Shown: positions 45,995-58,409 of the stretch, one piece after another
Position numbering within the stretch: the first letter of the stretch is position 1
Layout: the number at the start of each line of letters is the position of its first letter
Origin: Dipteronia dyeriana
Taxonomy: Eukaryota; Streptophyta; Magnoliopsida; Sapindales; Sapindaceae
Length of the DNA: 64,000 nt
Direction of reading: 5' to 3'
Assembly: GCA_032871835.1 (NCBI GenBank)
Contig: CM065295.1
Coordinates: 21,834,501-21,898,500 of the forward strand
Position numbers and translations under genes: made by a program
Notes under the pieces: model-generated
Told to the model about the DNA's origin: nothing
Databases searched by the model: none
The model's input: only the letters and a program-made list of their open reading frames with translations

Positions 45995-47278
45995 TCATGG
46001 CTTGGAGTCTTTCTTTCCCATTAAATATTTGATTACCGCATGTTCGGTGTACACAATCACTTTAGAGCCCACTAGATAATACCAGAATTTGTCAAAGGCA
46101 AATACAATGGCCAAAAGCTCTTTTTCCGTGGTGGCATAGTTCACTTGAGCATCATTAAGGGTTTGGCTTGCATAGTAAATTACATGGAGCTTCTTTTCTT
46201 TTCTTTGCCCTAAAACGGTTCCCACCGCTTGATCACCACATCACACATGAGTTCAAACGAAAGGGCCCAATCAGGGGCCGACATGATATGGGTGGATGTA
46301 AGCTCCTTCTTTAACTTCTCAAATGCGAGGAGGCACTCTTCATTAAAATTAAAGGGGGTTTCTTTCACTAACAAGTTGCAAAGGGGCTTTGTGATTTTTG
46401 ATAAATCCTTGGTGAAGCGTCTATAGAACTCGGCATGTCCAAGAAAGCTTCTAATGCCCTTGATTGAGGTGGGAGGAGGTAGCTTCTTTTATGACTTCTA
46501 TTTTGGCTCTATCTACTTCAATCCCATTGGATGAGATCCGATGGCCTAACACAATGCCCTCTTTAACCATGAAATGACACTTCTCCCAATTTAGTACCAA
46601 ATTGGTTTCTTCACACCGTTGCAAAACTAGTCCCAAGTTCTTCAAACAATTATCAAAGGAGGATCCAAAAACCGAGAAGTCGTCCATGAACACTTCTATA
46701 AACCTCTCCACCATGTTCGAAAATATTGCCATCATGCACAGTTGGAAAGTGGCTGGTGCATTGCATAACCCAAATGGCATTCTTCTATATGCAAATATGC
46801 CATAGGGACAAGTAAAAGTGGTCTTCTCTTGGTCTTCGGGAGCAATAAGGATTTGGTTGTAGCCGAAATACCCATCAAGGAAACAATAGTAGTCATGACC
46901 GGTCAACCTCTCCAACATTTGATCTATGAACGGGAGTGGGAAATGGTCATTCTGAGTGGCGTTGTTCGACTTCCGATAGTTTATACATATTCTCCACCTG
47001 GTGACGGTTATTTGATGGATCAATTCAATGTTTTCATTTGGAACCACCATCATTCCTCCCTTCTTTGGAACTACTTGCACCGGACTAACCCATTTACTAT
47101 CCAAAATTGGATAGATAATACCCATATCTAGTAGTTTCAAGACCTCCGCTCTAACTACTTCTTGCATGTTTGGATTTAGCCTCATTTGATGCTCCACCAA
47201 TGGCTTGTGATCTTCTTCCATTAGTATTTTATGCATGCACAAAGTCGGACTAATACCTCTTATATCGAGATGGATCAT
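45995..47278 (-). pseudogene. Athila reverse transcriptase and RNase H, broken
   Basis: RT has SKWVSPVQVVPKKGG, the PFGLCNAPATFQ box and the catalytic FMDDFSVFG box (near 46690). A frameshift at about 46460 leads into the thumb region (SFLGHAEFYRRFTKD). Another near 46225 damages the start of RNase H around its first catalytic aspartate. The remaining RNase H block has [19 protein letters not shown] (46210-46150). Confidence 0.9.
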
Positions 47279-47307
47279 CCAATTGCCCTATTATGATATC
47301 GTAAAAC

Positions 47308-48260
47308 TCATAGCAACTTCTCTTCTTCAAGTCTTGTCAAAGAATCTGAAATGATAACCGGAAGTGATGGCGATTCCCCTAAAAAGGCATACCTCAAGTG
47401 AGAGGGTAGTTGCTTCAACTCCAGTTGAGGCGGTTTCTCAATGGATAGGGGTAGCTTTGGCTTTCTAACTCCGAGTTCTTCAAAATGATTCCTATTTCTC
47501 AAACTCTTCAAGGGTAGAGAGCTCAAGTGCAATGCACACTCCGCTATGTCCGCATCCGCATCATCTTCATTTGTACCATGCATAATGAAAGCCTCTAAAG
47601 GCTCCTTAGGACTCTCCTTTTGCAAATACTCTCGAATCATGGGATCCACCACTTCAATTCTTGAACAACTCTCGGCATTTTCATGGCTTTCCTCAAATCA
47701 AATTCAACATTGTCTTCCCCAACCCGCAAAGGCATTTTGTCATCCTTCAAATCAATCAAAGCACCCACCGTTTTTAAGAATGGTCTTCCCAAAAGTAACG
47801 GAATCTCAACATATTCCACCATATCAAGGATAACAAAGTCTACAGGGAAGTACAAACTCTCCACTTTCGCTAGTACATCTTCCAAGACCTCTCTTGGGTA
47901 TTTGAGTGATCGATCCGCCAATTGAAGTGTCATGTGTGTTGGTTTCACCTCTCCAACATTTAACTTTTCAAACACCGAAAGAGGCATCAAATTGATGCTT
48001 GCTCCAGAGTCGATCAATGTCTTCCCGAACTTTGATGTGCCAATAGTGCATGGAATGGTGAACTTCCGGGGATCTTGCAATTTTGGAGGCAACTTATTTT
48101 GTAGTATTGCACCACACTCTTCATTTAGAGGCACCATTTCAAAATCCTCCAATTTCTTCTCGTTTGCCAAAAGCTCCTTCAAAAACTTGGTATACTTGGG
48201 CATTTGTGCCAAGGCTTCGGTGAATGGGATATTGATGTGAAGCTTCTTGAAAATTTCCAA
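47308..48260 (-). pseudogene. Athila aspartic protease region
   Basis: The catalytic triplet is intact (LIDSGASINLMP, near 48020), with the flap-like and ILLGRPFL-type segments (LLLGRPFLKT, 47790). The ORF ends at 47637 and resumes in another frame (47652-47308) as a linker toward RT. Confidence 0.85.
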
Positions 48261-48275
48261 GAATTTGGCAAAATG

Positions 48276-49989
48276 TTAGGCATATTTATGCTTCCTTAAT
48301 CGTTTTGGGTAGAGAATAGGAGGTACACATGCCTTCACTTGTGGTGGTGGAGGTAAATCATGAGAAGTATTTGAGAGCACATTAACTTGGTTCTCCTCCA
48401 CTGATGGGTCTTCAAACGTCTTTTCGTCTTCAACCACAACTTCTTTCCCTTTCCCAAAGTCTTTAGGAAGCTCAACTTCCTTCCCACTTCTCAAGTTGAT
48501 TGCCTTGCATTGCTCATTGGGATTAATCACCATGTCACTTGACAAGGTTCCTTGTTGGCAAACTTGAGACTCTCTAGCCAATTGACCAATTTGTGCTTCA
48601 AGATTTTTGATTGCGGCTTATGAATGTTGTGCAATTTGATCAACTTTGGTATCGAGTTTCTTCAATTCCAAGTCTTGGGTCTCCATCCGATTATCAAGCT
48701 TAACCATGTACTTGGACAACAAGTCTTCAATTGTCGGTTTTCTCTCGATTAGATGTTGTGGGGTTGATTTTGGAAGTGGGGTTGTTGATTATGAGGGGCT
48801 TGTTATGGTATGGTGAATTCGGGTGGTTTGAAAGTTGGTTGGTGTTGTTGGGGTTGTAGGTTGTCTTTCCATGAGAAGTTAGGGTGATTTCTCCAACCGG
48901 GATTGTAGGTGTTGGAATAAAGGTTATTGTTTAGGTTAGGGTTTTGGTTGTTGGAGTTGTGGTAGGGAAAATTTTTGTTGTAGTTCACAAAGGAGACTTG
49001 TTATATGGGTCCGTTTGCGAATAGGTTTTCGGCTTGGCAATCTACACTTGCATGAGTCCTCGAACACCAATCACAATTCACCATATTTACTTGGGTTGTA
49101 CTAGAGCATGCCAACTTGCTAACTTTGTTGGACAAAGCCTCTATTTGAGCTTGTATTGCGGTCATTTGATCAACTGCCACCATGCCGAGTGCATTTCTTG
49201 GTACCTTTCGGTCATCCCCCCAATAGCTATTTGCAATTGATATTTCTTCAATTAAATCATAGGCTGCGTCCATTGACTTGTTCATCAAAGAACCACCCGC
49301 CGAAGCATCCACAAATTGGCGAGTGGTTAAGTTCATACCCCGATAGAATTTCTCTATAATTGACCATTTCGGCCTCTCATGACATGAACATTTCCTAAAC
49401 AACTCCTTGTATATCTCTCATGCTTCATACAAGGATTCTGATTCAAATTGGGAGAATTGATGAATTTCATTCATCAACTGTGCCGTCTTCCTGAAGGGAA
49501 GTACTTGCTTAGAAATGCTTAAGCCAACTCATTCCAATTAGTAATCGATCCTGGTGCCAATGAATCATACCAAGCCTTAGCTCGATCCTTTAATGAGAAA
49601 GGGAAGATCCTCAACCGAATCGCATTGTCCGTAGCCCCGTTGATCTTAAATGTTGAGCAAATCTGGTCAAAATTCCTCAAATGCATGTTAGGGTCTTCAC
49701 TTGGTAAACCACCAAACTGTCTCATCATTGTCAACATTTGAAAGACATGAGATTTGATCTCAAAGTTGTTCGCGACTATCGTCGGGAGTTGAATTGGCGA
49801 TATGTTTGGATCTACCCTTGGCATCACATAATCTCTCATGGCTTTGTCATCTTCGCCATGTTGCTCATTTTGCCCCCATTGGGCTGCAGCTAGTATGGGA
49901 TATTGATCCTCCACTCCGTCTTCCATTGCTAGCCTTCGAATCCTTCTATTTCTCTGGGACGTTCCCTCAATATCCAGATCGAACCTCAA
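48276..49989 (-). pseudogene. Athila gag, broken
   Basis: It begins MRFDLDIEGTSQRNRRIRRL near 49989. The retrotransposon gag domain follows (RIFPFSLKDRAKAWYDSL, near 49600). Stops include a TAA near 49521-49519, a TGA near 49410 where Trp is likely, and one near 49001 where Gln is likely. A knuckle-like CDWCSRTHASVDC is at about 49080, and NPGWRNHPNFSWKDN at 48905-48860. A long Lys/Glu/Pro-rich tail runs to 48276. Confidence 0.88.
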
Positions 49990-50124
49990 GTCTTATAGAT
50001 TGTTGCTCCTTGTACTATAATGCATACAAGAGCAACCGTCTATGGTCATAAGAAAATGAACACAAAGTAAAAGGTTTAAATTAGTAATGAATCAACTAGT
50101 AGTGATATCAATAAACCGTTAAAT

Positions 50125-50141
50125 CCCCGGTAGCGGTGCCA
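50125..50141 (-). promoter_or_regulatory. Primer-binding site, tRNA-Asp type
   Basis: Minus strand TGGCACCGCTACCGGGG, five bases inside the 5' LTR boundary; the same type as at 2111-2095. Confidence 0.85.
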
Positions 50142-50146
50142 AAAAT

Positions 50147-51760
50147 TGATCACTCCTAAATGAGCACCCGCAATAGTACGGAGCCATGGGAGTAGCACAA
50201 TGATAAATAAGATTCGTTCCACGAAGATTGATGAATTGATTACAACGATTGACTGATTAAACTACTATTTAGACAAGCAAATATTTGATAATTCAATTTG
50301 ACTACTAACACTAATTAAATATAAACTACTCCTAAAGTGCAACTAATGAAACTTAACAAGCAAGCAATCAAGGCAAAGTCACACACAAGCAAGTGATTGT
50401 ATTACTATTAAGAACTTAGGCTAAGACCTTGAATCCACCTAGCCAATCCTCACCAATTTATAGACACACCATTACGAATAAATTATGCAAATGTGAATGT
50501 AGACTCGTGACACCTTCTATTAGTCTCTACTCTCTCTCGAGTAATAGAAATAACACTTATATGCACTGATAACCTATCTCTCGATGGTCATCCGAAATAC
50601 ACACAAGTTCATTAAATTTAGTGATTCACTAAGTGAGTCCTATAGACTAGCCTTGAGTATTTCTACCTTACTAGACCTCTATCATGCATTTCATCGAGCA
50701 CGTTGTGTGTTTCTCCTTTCGGTACATCACACAACAACCAAATACACATCAAATGCTAGCTAGACACTAAATGTTAATTAAAGCATGAAATACATATACA
50801 TAAACATACGCAAACTGAATAAAGTGGTGGTCTTTATTAGTAAATCATGGCAAAGGCTTCATCTTGGCCTTAGCCAAGATGAGTTTTGTTCATAATGTAA
50901 GCAATGGATACAAAAGATGTGATTATCATACAAGCCATAATCAAATACAAGTACTAAATGAAAGAGAGAAAGGTTAAGAATAAACTAAGTGTATGTGTCC
51001 TCTCTCTTGGTTGGTTGAATGTGATTGACTTGCTCATTCTCTTGATGCTCCCCTTTATGCTCTCAGGTTAGGTTTTTATGATGGGAAATGATGGGAAAGT
51101 TAAATATTTGGTGTTTGGTAGAGTGATTTTGAGGTTTGAATGATGGATTAGAGGTTTGATGAAGTGATTTGGTGAAGGATTTGAGTGAAAGGTGAGGGAT
51201 TTGGGTGAAAGGTGGTGTCTTGGAGATTTTGGATTGTAATGGGAAGAGTTGAAGCTTAGGGTCGTGCAAGAGGTCCAAGAATAGCTTAAGAAGGGGTATT
51301 TATATGTTTAGGAATGAGGCACGAAACCCTAGAAGTTTTGTTGAGTTGGACAGTTGCGCTGGTGATGCGCTAATCGAGTGGCGCTTCACCAGCGCCACTC
51401 ATACTGTTATGTTACGCTGGTGAGGGTGGCACTGGTTGAGTGGCGCAATACCACTAATATTGTGCGCTGGTGAGTGTGGCGCTGGTCGAGTGGCACCTCA
51501 CCAGCGTAACACCACTGATATTGTGTGCTGGTGAGGGTGGCGTTGGTCGAGTACCGCTTCACCAGCGCCGCACTTGACCTTTTGAATCTTCACTTCTTCC
51601 GTTTTGGCCCCAACTTTTCTCAGTTTCACACTATTACCCTGGGATTTCTAAAGGAACCTGCACAAGCTTATCACACCATTAAATACTCGATTTTTACTCA
51701 GGAACAAGTGCAATTGACAGGTTATGAAGGCTACATCGAGTGTAGAAATGGGAGTTATCA
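50147..51760 (-). repeat. 5' LTR of the Athila-type element
   Basis: 1,614 bp, partner of 38666-40210. The GCGCTGG cluster (51353-51580) has at least one extra unit, which accounts for most of the 69-bp length difference. The AAAAG target duplication follows at 51761. Confidence 0.95.
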
Positions 51761-51765
51761 AAAAG

Positions 51766-52281
51766 TACTAAAGCTAACTTCACCATATCATCGTCACTAA
51801 CATTATTATCAGGACAAAGATTCCTAAACCAATTAGCAAACATTTTTACATTAACTTTACCATCTCGAAAGCGGGATCGGAGGATCATTTTATCCATGTG
51901 TTTGGTGATGTACGATGGTGATTCACATGAATCTCCAGAGGTAAGCCCAGTAACCAAACAAAACTCCTTCGCGCTAAACCTTATCACCTCGTTTCCAACA
52001 TAAAATCACAAAGTCGATGTTTTGTCATCGACATCCCTAACATGACACTCCCGAAGTAAAATATGGTGACAAAACTGTCCTAACAATACCATATCACTCA
52101 CATCCAAAAAATAACCAAAACATGTCACTCTAAACATATCGAGTTGTTTATGTGAAAGAGTTGCTTTAATAAGTCTAATACTCTCCCAATTACAGTATCT
52201 ACTAACTCGAGATGGAAATCGATCATCTTCCTTAATTTTGAGTGATTCGTGTGGTTTCTTTCGACCCATGCCACTTAACAT
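51766..52281 (-). pseudogene. DUF1985/Ulp1-like gene of the MULE, 5' portion
   Basis: From ATG 52281 it encodes the start of a DUF1985 protein (SRVSRYCNWESIRLIK, CFGYFLDV). A TGA at 52008-52006 stands where the domain has Trp (TL*FYVG). It then reads on in frame through RFSAKEFCLVTGL and KLALVLF. The exon is cut by the Athila element, and joining it to 38660 keeps the frame. It belonged to the MULE and would have been fused to a C-terminal protease domain. Confidence 0.82.
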
Positions 52282-53534
52282 CGAATAAAAACACTACAGG
52301 CGATATCTAACTGATCACAAATCATAAAAATCGATCATCTTCCTTAATTGATCACAAATCATTCTATGTGAATATGTAACGTAAAATCTTAACTTTCAGT
52401 CTTCTCAAACATCCAATTAATCAATTAAACAATATCAAACACACACACACACACACACAATGAGTTTTGATTGTTAACTAATTGAATTGAAATATCTTAA
52501 CTACGTTTAAATGGGTTAGCATGAGATGATTAGAATGTGGGTACATTTTATATAAGTGTTTAGTGTATAAATTGTTGGGTTGAAAACTAGACATTAGATT
52601 TTAATCTATGAGTTCATACAATTAGAAACTTTGAACATCAAAGGAAAATATATTAATCAAAGCTTAAGTGCAGGCTACAACAGAACACAAACAACAAACA
52701 GAAAACAAAACAAAAAGCAACAAAAAGAGCTAGACCAGCCCACTACCAAACAGACAACCCAAAAACAACAACCAAACAACAATAAACCATAATAACAAAA
52801 CTGAATTAGAAAAGGAAAACAGAGGAAACCGAAAACAACAACTCTCCACCATCAGCAAAAAACACTCATATAACACAGCAGATAGAGCAGAACCAAAACG
52901 CACACAACACCCTATTTTAGCTCACCACCATCAGCAAAAAGCACACATATTACACAGTAGAACATTGAAAAATCAATGCAACCACAAAATCTGAAAATTG
53001 CAACAAACCCAGTTGATATCTGCTTAATAAAATAAAACTCATTTCCACCTCATAGAAATCGACAGCAAACAATATTAAGTAGTGACCAATTTCTATTTCG
53101 ATTTCAATAAAATCAAATTTAAACAATTTCATTTTCAATTTATTAACCTTTTGGTTTACAAAACAATTACATTAACTAACCTTGGTAGCAGACGGCTTAA
53201 CGCCGGTAGAAGAAGAAACGGCGATAGCGAACGGTACAGTGCTGCAGCGGATGGCGTGACTGCAGCCAGAAGCGGAGGGATGGCGTGGGATGACGAACGA
53301 AGCAGCGAGATGGCCATGAGTCCTCGTTTCGTGAAGGCTGACGTCGACGAGTCGGCTTAACGACGAATAACGGCTTGACGACAATGAGGGAACTTAACGG
53401 CGACGACTGGTTTGGCATTATCAGGTCGATCGGGATGGTTGGGATGGCTGGTAGGGATGGTTAGGGCAATTGAAAAATGATAGACGAATTGGGGGCAATA
53501 CTGATTAAGGGCAATTTTGTCTTTTAGGGGCGAT
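52282..53534. other. Right subterminal region of the MULE
   Basis: No gene is seen. There is a (CA)n tract at 52439-52458, an A/C-rich low-complexity stretch at 52650-52930, and a GC-richer segment with CGACGA words at 53190-53410 next to the terminal repeat. The promoter of the Ulp1-like gene should lie at its left. Confidence 0.6.
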
Positions 53535-53605
53535 GTTGCTATAATTTTTTTATAGGGTATGTTTGCAATATAGCCCTTCATATAGGGCATTTTTACTAAA
53601 ATCCA
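53535..53605 (-). repeat. Right terminal inverted repeat of the MULE
   Basis: Inverted match to 32064-32135, ending ...TTTTTACTAAAATCC(A), followed by the TTTTTTAAA duplication. Confidence 0.88.
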
Positions 53606-53614
53606 TTTTTTAAA

Positions 53615-54269
53615 CATAAATAAATAGTTTTTTTTAACATGTTCAATAGTTTTACATATGACGATGAAATAAGGAGCAATAAGAAAACTGAAAAACCATT
53701 GGATATCCATCTTGAAAATTGTTTCCGGAATGCGTGTTACTTGGACCCCAATAACTTGCCAACTTAAAAATTGCAATGATGAACATTTAATCAAAGGCAG
53801 AGGTTTATTAACTTTACTTATCTAATTTCCCACATAAACAGTCCAAGAGCAAAAAAGGAAAATTGAAATCTCTAGATTTGTATTCCTGATTGATTTCTCT
53901 AAACCAGACACGTCAAAAATGATTATCAAGGATATTTCTTTCCCTTACACACAGAACCTTAATCGCAATGCTTGAGTGGGTATGGGGAAGGTCCCTCCAA
54001 TGGGGAATCCCCCGCCCCGCTTATCTTAACGTGGGGACAGGGATGAGGATGGGGATGGGGATGGGGATGGTTTTGGGAGGTGGGGATTGAAAAACATTTC
54101 CAGACCACAACCCAACCCGTTGTCATCCCTTGAGTCATGCGGTGAATAATATGGTAAGGACAAATCACCTGTTATATCATTTGGATTGGTTTTAGGATAT
54201 AAAAAATTTGATTGACTAGCATAAGTGTAAAAAAAAATATAAAACTATTTCATTAACAATATTCGAACA

Positions 54270-54312
<43 letters not shown>

Positions 54313-54854
54313 GTTGAATATTTTGAAAATAAGGGCTTTTTTAGCACATTATCTCACAAATTGAGTTTTTTTTTAAGTATTATAATAAATCATGACGCGG
54401 GATCGAGGTTTCGAGGTTTGATGGTTCAAACAATACATGTGCAACTCACGGAAGATATCTACTCTCTCATAACACTTGAAACTTGAAAGAAAGCTCTCCA
54501 CGCATGATTATAAAATGGACATGTTATGACTCAAAACCCCCATCATTAACATGGAAGAGAGGTTACACTACCACATAAGCTAACATTAATTTTTAGGTTG
54601 ATCAATGAAAGAACTTTTTTTTTCAGAGTTTGAAAAACATTACCTGCTTGCAATTTGTTAGATAAATGTTGATTACAACCACAAACAAAAACAAAACAAA
54701 ACAAACACACACAAAAATCCGAAAGTTTACATAGGGGAGCTACAAACTCGTCCTGAAAGAAGTTTATCTTTATGAGAAAGTTTACATAGGTTAATTGTTC
54801 TCAGAAAGCAATCTTACAAGTTACAACTGTACATATGAATTTGTCAGTACAATA
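53615..54854. other. Intergenic region right of the MULE
   Basis: Non-coding. It includes a G-rich segment with GGGGAT repeated (54035-54070) and a (TA)n microsatellite at 54273-54309. I see no gene. Confidence 0.6.
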
Positions 54855-57150
54855 AAAATATCGCTTTAATATTTATTTTTATATTTTTACCAAACAGGTC
54901 CTTACACTTATAAAAATGACTCATTTAGGTCCCCAACTAGATTTTTGATGGTCAAATGTCCTAAACCCATTTAAAAGTATTTTTTCCTTGAACTTTAAGT
55001 TGACCAATAAAAAAATTGTAAAAAATAAATAATTAAATAGAATGTTTAAAAAGGAACAAAAATAAATAAATGAATAAATACAATGTTTAATAATTTTTAC
55101 ATTTTTTTGTCTTATATTAGGTGGTACTAGTATTTATATGTTATTTATTTATTTTTATTTATTAATTAATAGGTACTATATGAGTTGAAGATTAAAATCA
55201 AAATAGGTCCTTGTATAAAACTAACTTTATAAAACTGGCTTTTTCAATGTAGATCGGTATGAACAACTGTAAATAACATGAAATTGAAATTGGACAAATC
55301 ATGTCTCTGTGCAAAACTAGTTGTTTCATTGTTGATCGGTGTGAATAAATGTAAGTAACATGAAATTGAAATTGAATAAATGCAAGTCAACGAACAAATG
55401 CAAGTAACATAAAATTAGAATTGAATAAATGCAAGTCAACATGAACTTGAATAAATGCATTGAAGTTGATTAAATATTTCAATTAATACATGTTACTTTA
55501 TAACATGAAATTGAAATCGATCAAAAAAACAAATTACCTCGAAATTTTAATTGCAAATTTGTTGATGATTAAAATATTTGAGTGAGAAATTATAAGTGAT
55601 CAAAATAACCGAGTTACTCACCAAATGAATGATGATAAGAGGTTGTTAGATCGACTTTGAGAGAAAACAGTTGGTCGATGTGAGGGTTAGGGTTTTGAAA
55701 ACAAATTAGAGATTATATATATAGGGGATTTACAATTGAGTCCCAGGATATTTAGAATGTCACTTTATTATTTATCTTTACATTTTTTGTCAAACAAATC
55801 CTTACAATAAAAGTAAAATAATGTCATTTGGAATGTCAATTTTTTGTCGGACATATTCTATTTTGCCACGGAACTTAAAGTTGACTAACAAACAAATTGT
55901 AAAAATTAAATAATGAAATAGAATGTTTAAAAATGGAAAAAAATAAAATAAATAGAAGGTTTAATAATTTTTGAATTTTTGATTTTCGATTAGATGGTAT
56001 TAGTATTTATATGTTATTTATTTATTTTTATTTGTTAATTAATATGTACTATAAGAGTTGAAGATCAAAATCAAAATAGGTCTCCGTGTAAAATAAACTT
56101 TATAAAAATTACTTTCTCAATGTAGATCGATGTGAACAAATACAAGTAACATGAAATTGAATTTGAATAAATGTAAGTCATCAAACAAATACAAGTAACA
56201 TGAAATTAAAATTGAATAAATGTAAGTCAACACGAACTTGAATAAATGTGTTAAAATTGATTAAATATTTCAACAACAAAAAAACAAGTTACTTTTATAA
56301 CCTGAAATGATCAAAAAACAAATTATTTTAAAGTTTTAATTGCAAATTTGCCGGTGATTAAAATATTTGAATGAGAACTTGAAAATGATCAAAATAACCA
56401 AGTTACTCACCAAATGAATGACGACAAGAGACAATTAAATTGACTTTGAGAGAGAAGCGTTAGTCACTGTGAAGGCTAGGGTTTTAAAAATAATTTAGAG
56501 AATTCTCTTTACAATTGAGTACCTGGATATCTAGAATGTCAATTTATTATTTAACTTTATATTTTTTGTCAAACAGATTGTTATAATAAAAGTGGCCCAT
56601 TTAAATCCCTTAACTAAATTTTTGATGGTCAAATTTCTAAACTCATTTAAAAGGTTATTTTGTCCTTTAACTTTAAGTTGACCAATAAAAAAATTGAAAA
56701 AAATAATAATTTAGATTAGGTGGTACTAGTATTTATATGTTATTTATTCATTTTTATTTGTTAATTAGTAGGTACTATATGAGTTGAAGACTTGAAGCTC
56801 AAAATCAAAATGGGTCTCCGTGTAAAACAAATTTTATAAAATTTACTTTCTCAATGTAGATCGGTGTGAACAAATGTTAGTAACATGAAATTGAATTTGA
56901 ATAAATTCAAGTCATCAAACAAATACACGTAACATGAAATTAAAATTGAATAAATGTAACTCAACACGAACTTGAATAAATGCATTAAAATTGATTAAAT
57001 ATTTCAACAAAAAAACAAGTTACTTTTATAACCTGAATTAACATCGATCAAAAAACAAAATATTTCAAAATTTTAATTGCAAATTTATCGGTGATTAAAA
57101 TATTTGAATGAGAATTTGAAAATGATCAAAATAATTGAGTTACTCATCAA
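54855..57150. repeat. Three tandem copies of a 0.75-0.9 kb AT-rich sequence
   Basis: Shared anchors are GTACTAGTATTTATATGTTATTTA (near 55122, 55995, 56720), TCAATGTAGATCG (55244, 56117, 56850) and CTTTGAGAGA...AGGGTTTT (55655, 56440). Approximate copies are 54855-55733, 55734-56509 and 56510-57150, the last incomplete. Copy 1 has an extra internal duplication of TGATCGGTGTGAA-type sequence. There is no coding potential. Copies have diverged, so the amplification is not recent. Confidence 0.8.
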
Positions 57151-57625
57151 ATAACTTTATAGTACGAAAAAAAATTATGAATGAAAAAAATGTACAGTGT
57201 CCAATGAAAAAAAAAATCCACATAACATATATATATATATATATCTCATAAGGGATCCCTTATTTTAATTTCGGTAAGGACTACCATGAAATCACATTGA
57301 TTTGAATGAATTTTTATTTGAATTTTTTTTTATGAATGCTAAGTTAATTGAAATCTACTCATAAATAAATTTTGAAATTTTTTCAAGTACTTCAAACTAT
57401 TTTTACCGATTTAAAAAAAAAATATGAAGGCATTATAAAAATAGGCAAAATACAAAAATCAAGAAAAATAGTTTTAGTGTTTGACAAATTCTTAAATTTT
57501 ATTCATAGGTAAATTTTAATAAACTTATTATTCACAACAAAATTCAGATTAAAATTCATTATAATCGATATGATTTCATAGTGGTTTTTACCAAAAGTAA
57601 GATAAAGGGTCACTTATGAGAAACG

Positions 57626-57689
<64 letters not shown>

Positions 57690-58055
57690 GATGACAAATA
57701 TTTGATTAATTGGCAGTTGCCTAATATTCAACAAAGTACTATTTACAAGAAAAAACTTTTAGACTTCAGGACCCTTTTGGGTCAGAAAACCAAAGAAATC
57801 AAAGTCAAATTCCAAAATAGTACTTTTACAACAAATCTTTTAAACAAAAACAGTTTGAACCATTACAACAAAATCGGTTTTAATGACCTACACATTGGAA
57901 GTGTCTAAGTAGGCATTAAACCTCTTTAAAAAATTGGATTAAAAAATTCTTTATTAATTGTTTTAAGAGACAAAATAGAGCAATTCTATGATCATAACAG
58001 GAATAAAAGACAAGATAAATTAACAGTCAACTTAATCTAAAATACAGGTATAAAT
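57151..58055. other. AT-rich intergenic region with microsatellites
   Basis: Contains (TA)n at 57227-57244 and a longer one at 57629-57682. No supported gene. Confidence 0.6.
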
Positions 58056-58272
58056 ACGAATAAAAACTGGTCGGTACGTGGCGTTGTCTACACAAGTGTA
58101 TCCTACCAGCATCAATCTAGGTACGGATAAGTCTGAGTATTCCAGCCGATATACTTAGACCAGAATAAAACAATAAGTGATAAAATTCTAAAGGATAATA
58201 AGGTGAATAATTGCTTACAAAGATAAATAAAATTGTCTGACAACAAAGATGATATACAAATAAGTCTTAAAC

Positions 58273-58278
58273 TTTATT
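58273..58278 (-). terminator. Poly(A) signal of the pararetrovirus
   Basis: AATAAA on the minus strand, about 135 bases downstream of the TATA box. Close spacing of promoter and poly(A) signal fits the terminally redundant transcript of this virus family. Confidence 0.5.
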
Positions 58279-58305
58279 TGAAGTTCAGAAAATTTACACA
58301 GTAGG

Positions 58306-58337
58306 AAGAAGAGAAAGAGAAAGAGAAAGAGAAAGAA
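58306..58337. repeat. GAGAAA repeat (CT-rich on the transcribed sense)
   Basis: Five GAGAAA-type units. On the minus strand this is a (CTTTCT)n pyrimidine tract between the TATA box and the poly(A) signal. Confidence 0.85.
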
Positions 58338-58409
58338 GCTTCACAAAGCTTTTTACAAACTTAAGAGAATGATCAAACTGAACCTGAGAACTCAATGAGC
58401 CTCAATTAC

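Larger units (their letters stand above)
38666..51760 (-). mobile_element. Athila-type Ty3/gypsy retrotransposon (13.1 kb), full length
   Basis: LTRs at 38666-40210 and 50147-51760 both begin TGATCACTCC and end GTTGTCA/GTTATCA. A perfect 5-bp target duplication AAAAG lies at 38661-38665 and 51761-51765. Minus-strand order is LTR, primer site, gag, protease, RT, RNase H, integrase, a 3' ORF, then LTR. Catalytic motifs are mostly visible but all genes carry stops or frameshifts. It sits inside an exon of the MULE Ulp1-like gene. Confidence 0.95.
32064..53605. mobile_element. Autonomous-type Mutator-like element with transposase and Ulp1-like gene, interrupted by an Athila element
   Basis: The left end reads GGGATTTTAGTAAAAATG and the right end, inverted, (T)GGATTTTAGTAAAAATG. 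The inverted repeats match over about 60-70 bp (TATATTGCAAACATACCC in both). A 9-bp duplication TTTTTTAAA flanks them (32055-32063, 53606-53614). Inside are a MuDR-type transposase on the plus strand and a DUF1985/Ulp1-like gene on the minus strand, convergent. Family knowledge: MULEs carrying Ulp1-like genes (KAONASHI or KI-MULEs) are known in plants. Without the 13.1-kb retrotransposon the element is about 8.4 kb. Both genes are broken. Confidence 0.92.

Noticed and set aside
53082..53418. Overlapping ORFs on both strands near 53.1-53.4 kb
   Set aside because: A GC-richer stretch next to the MULE terminal repeat that stays open in several frames; no motif.
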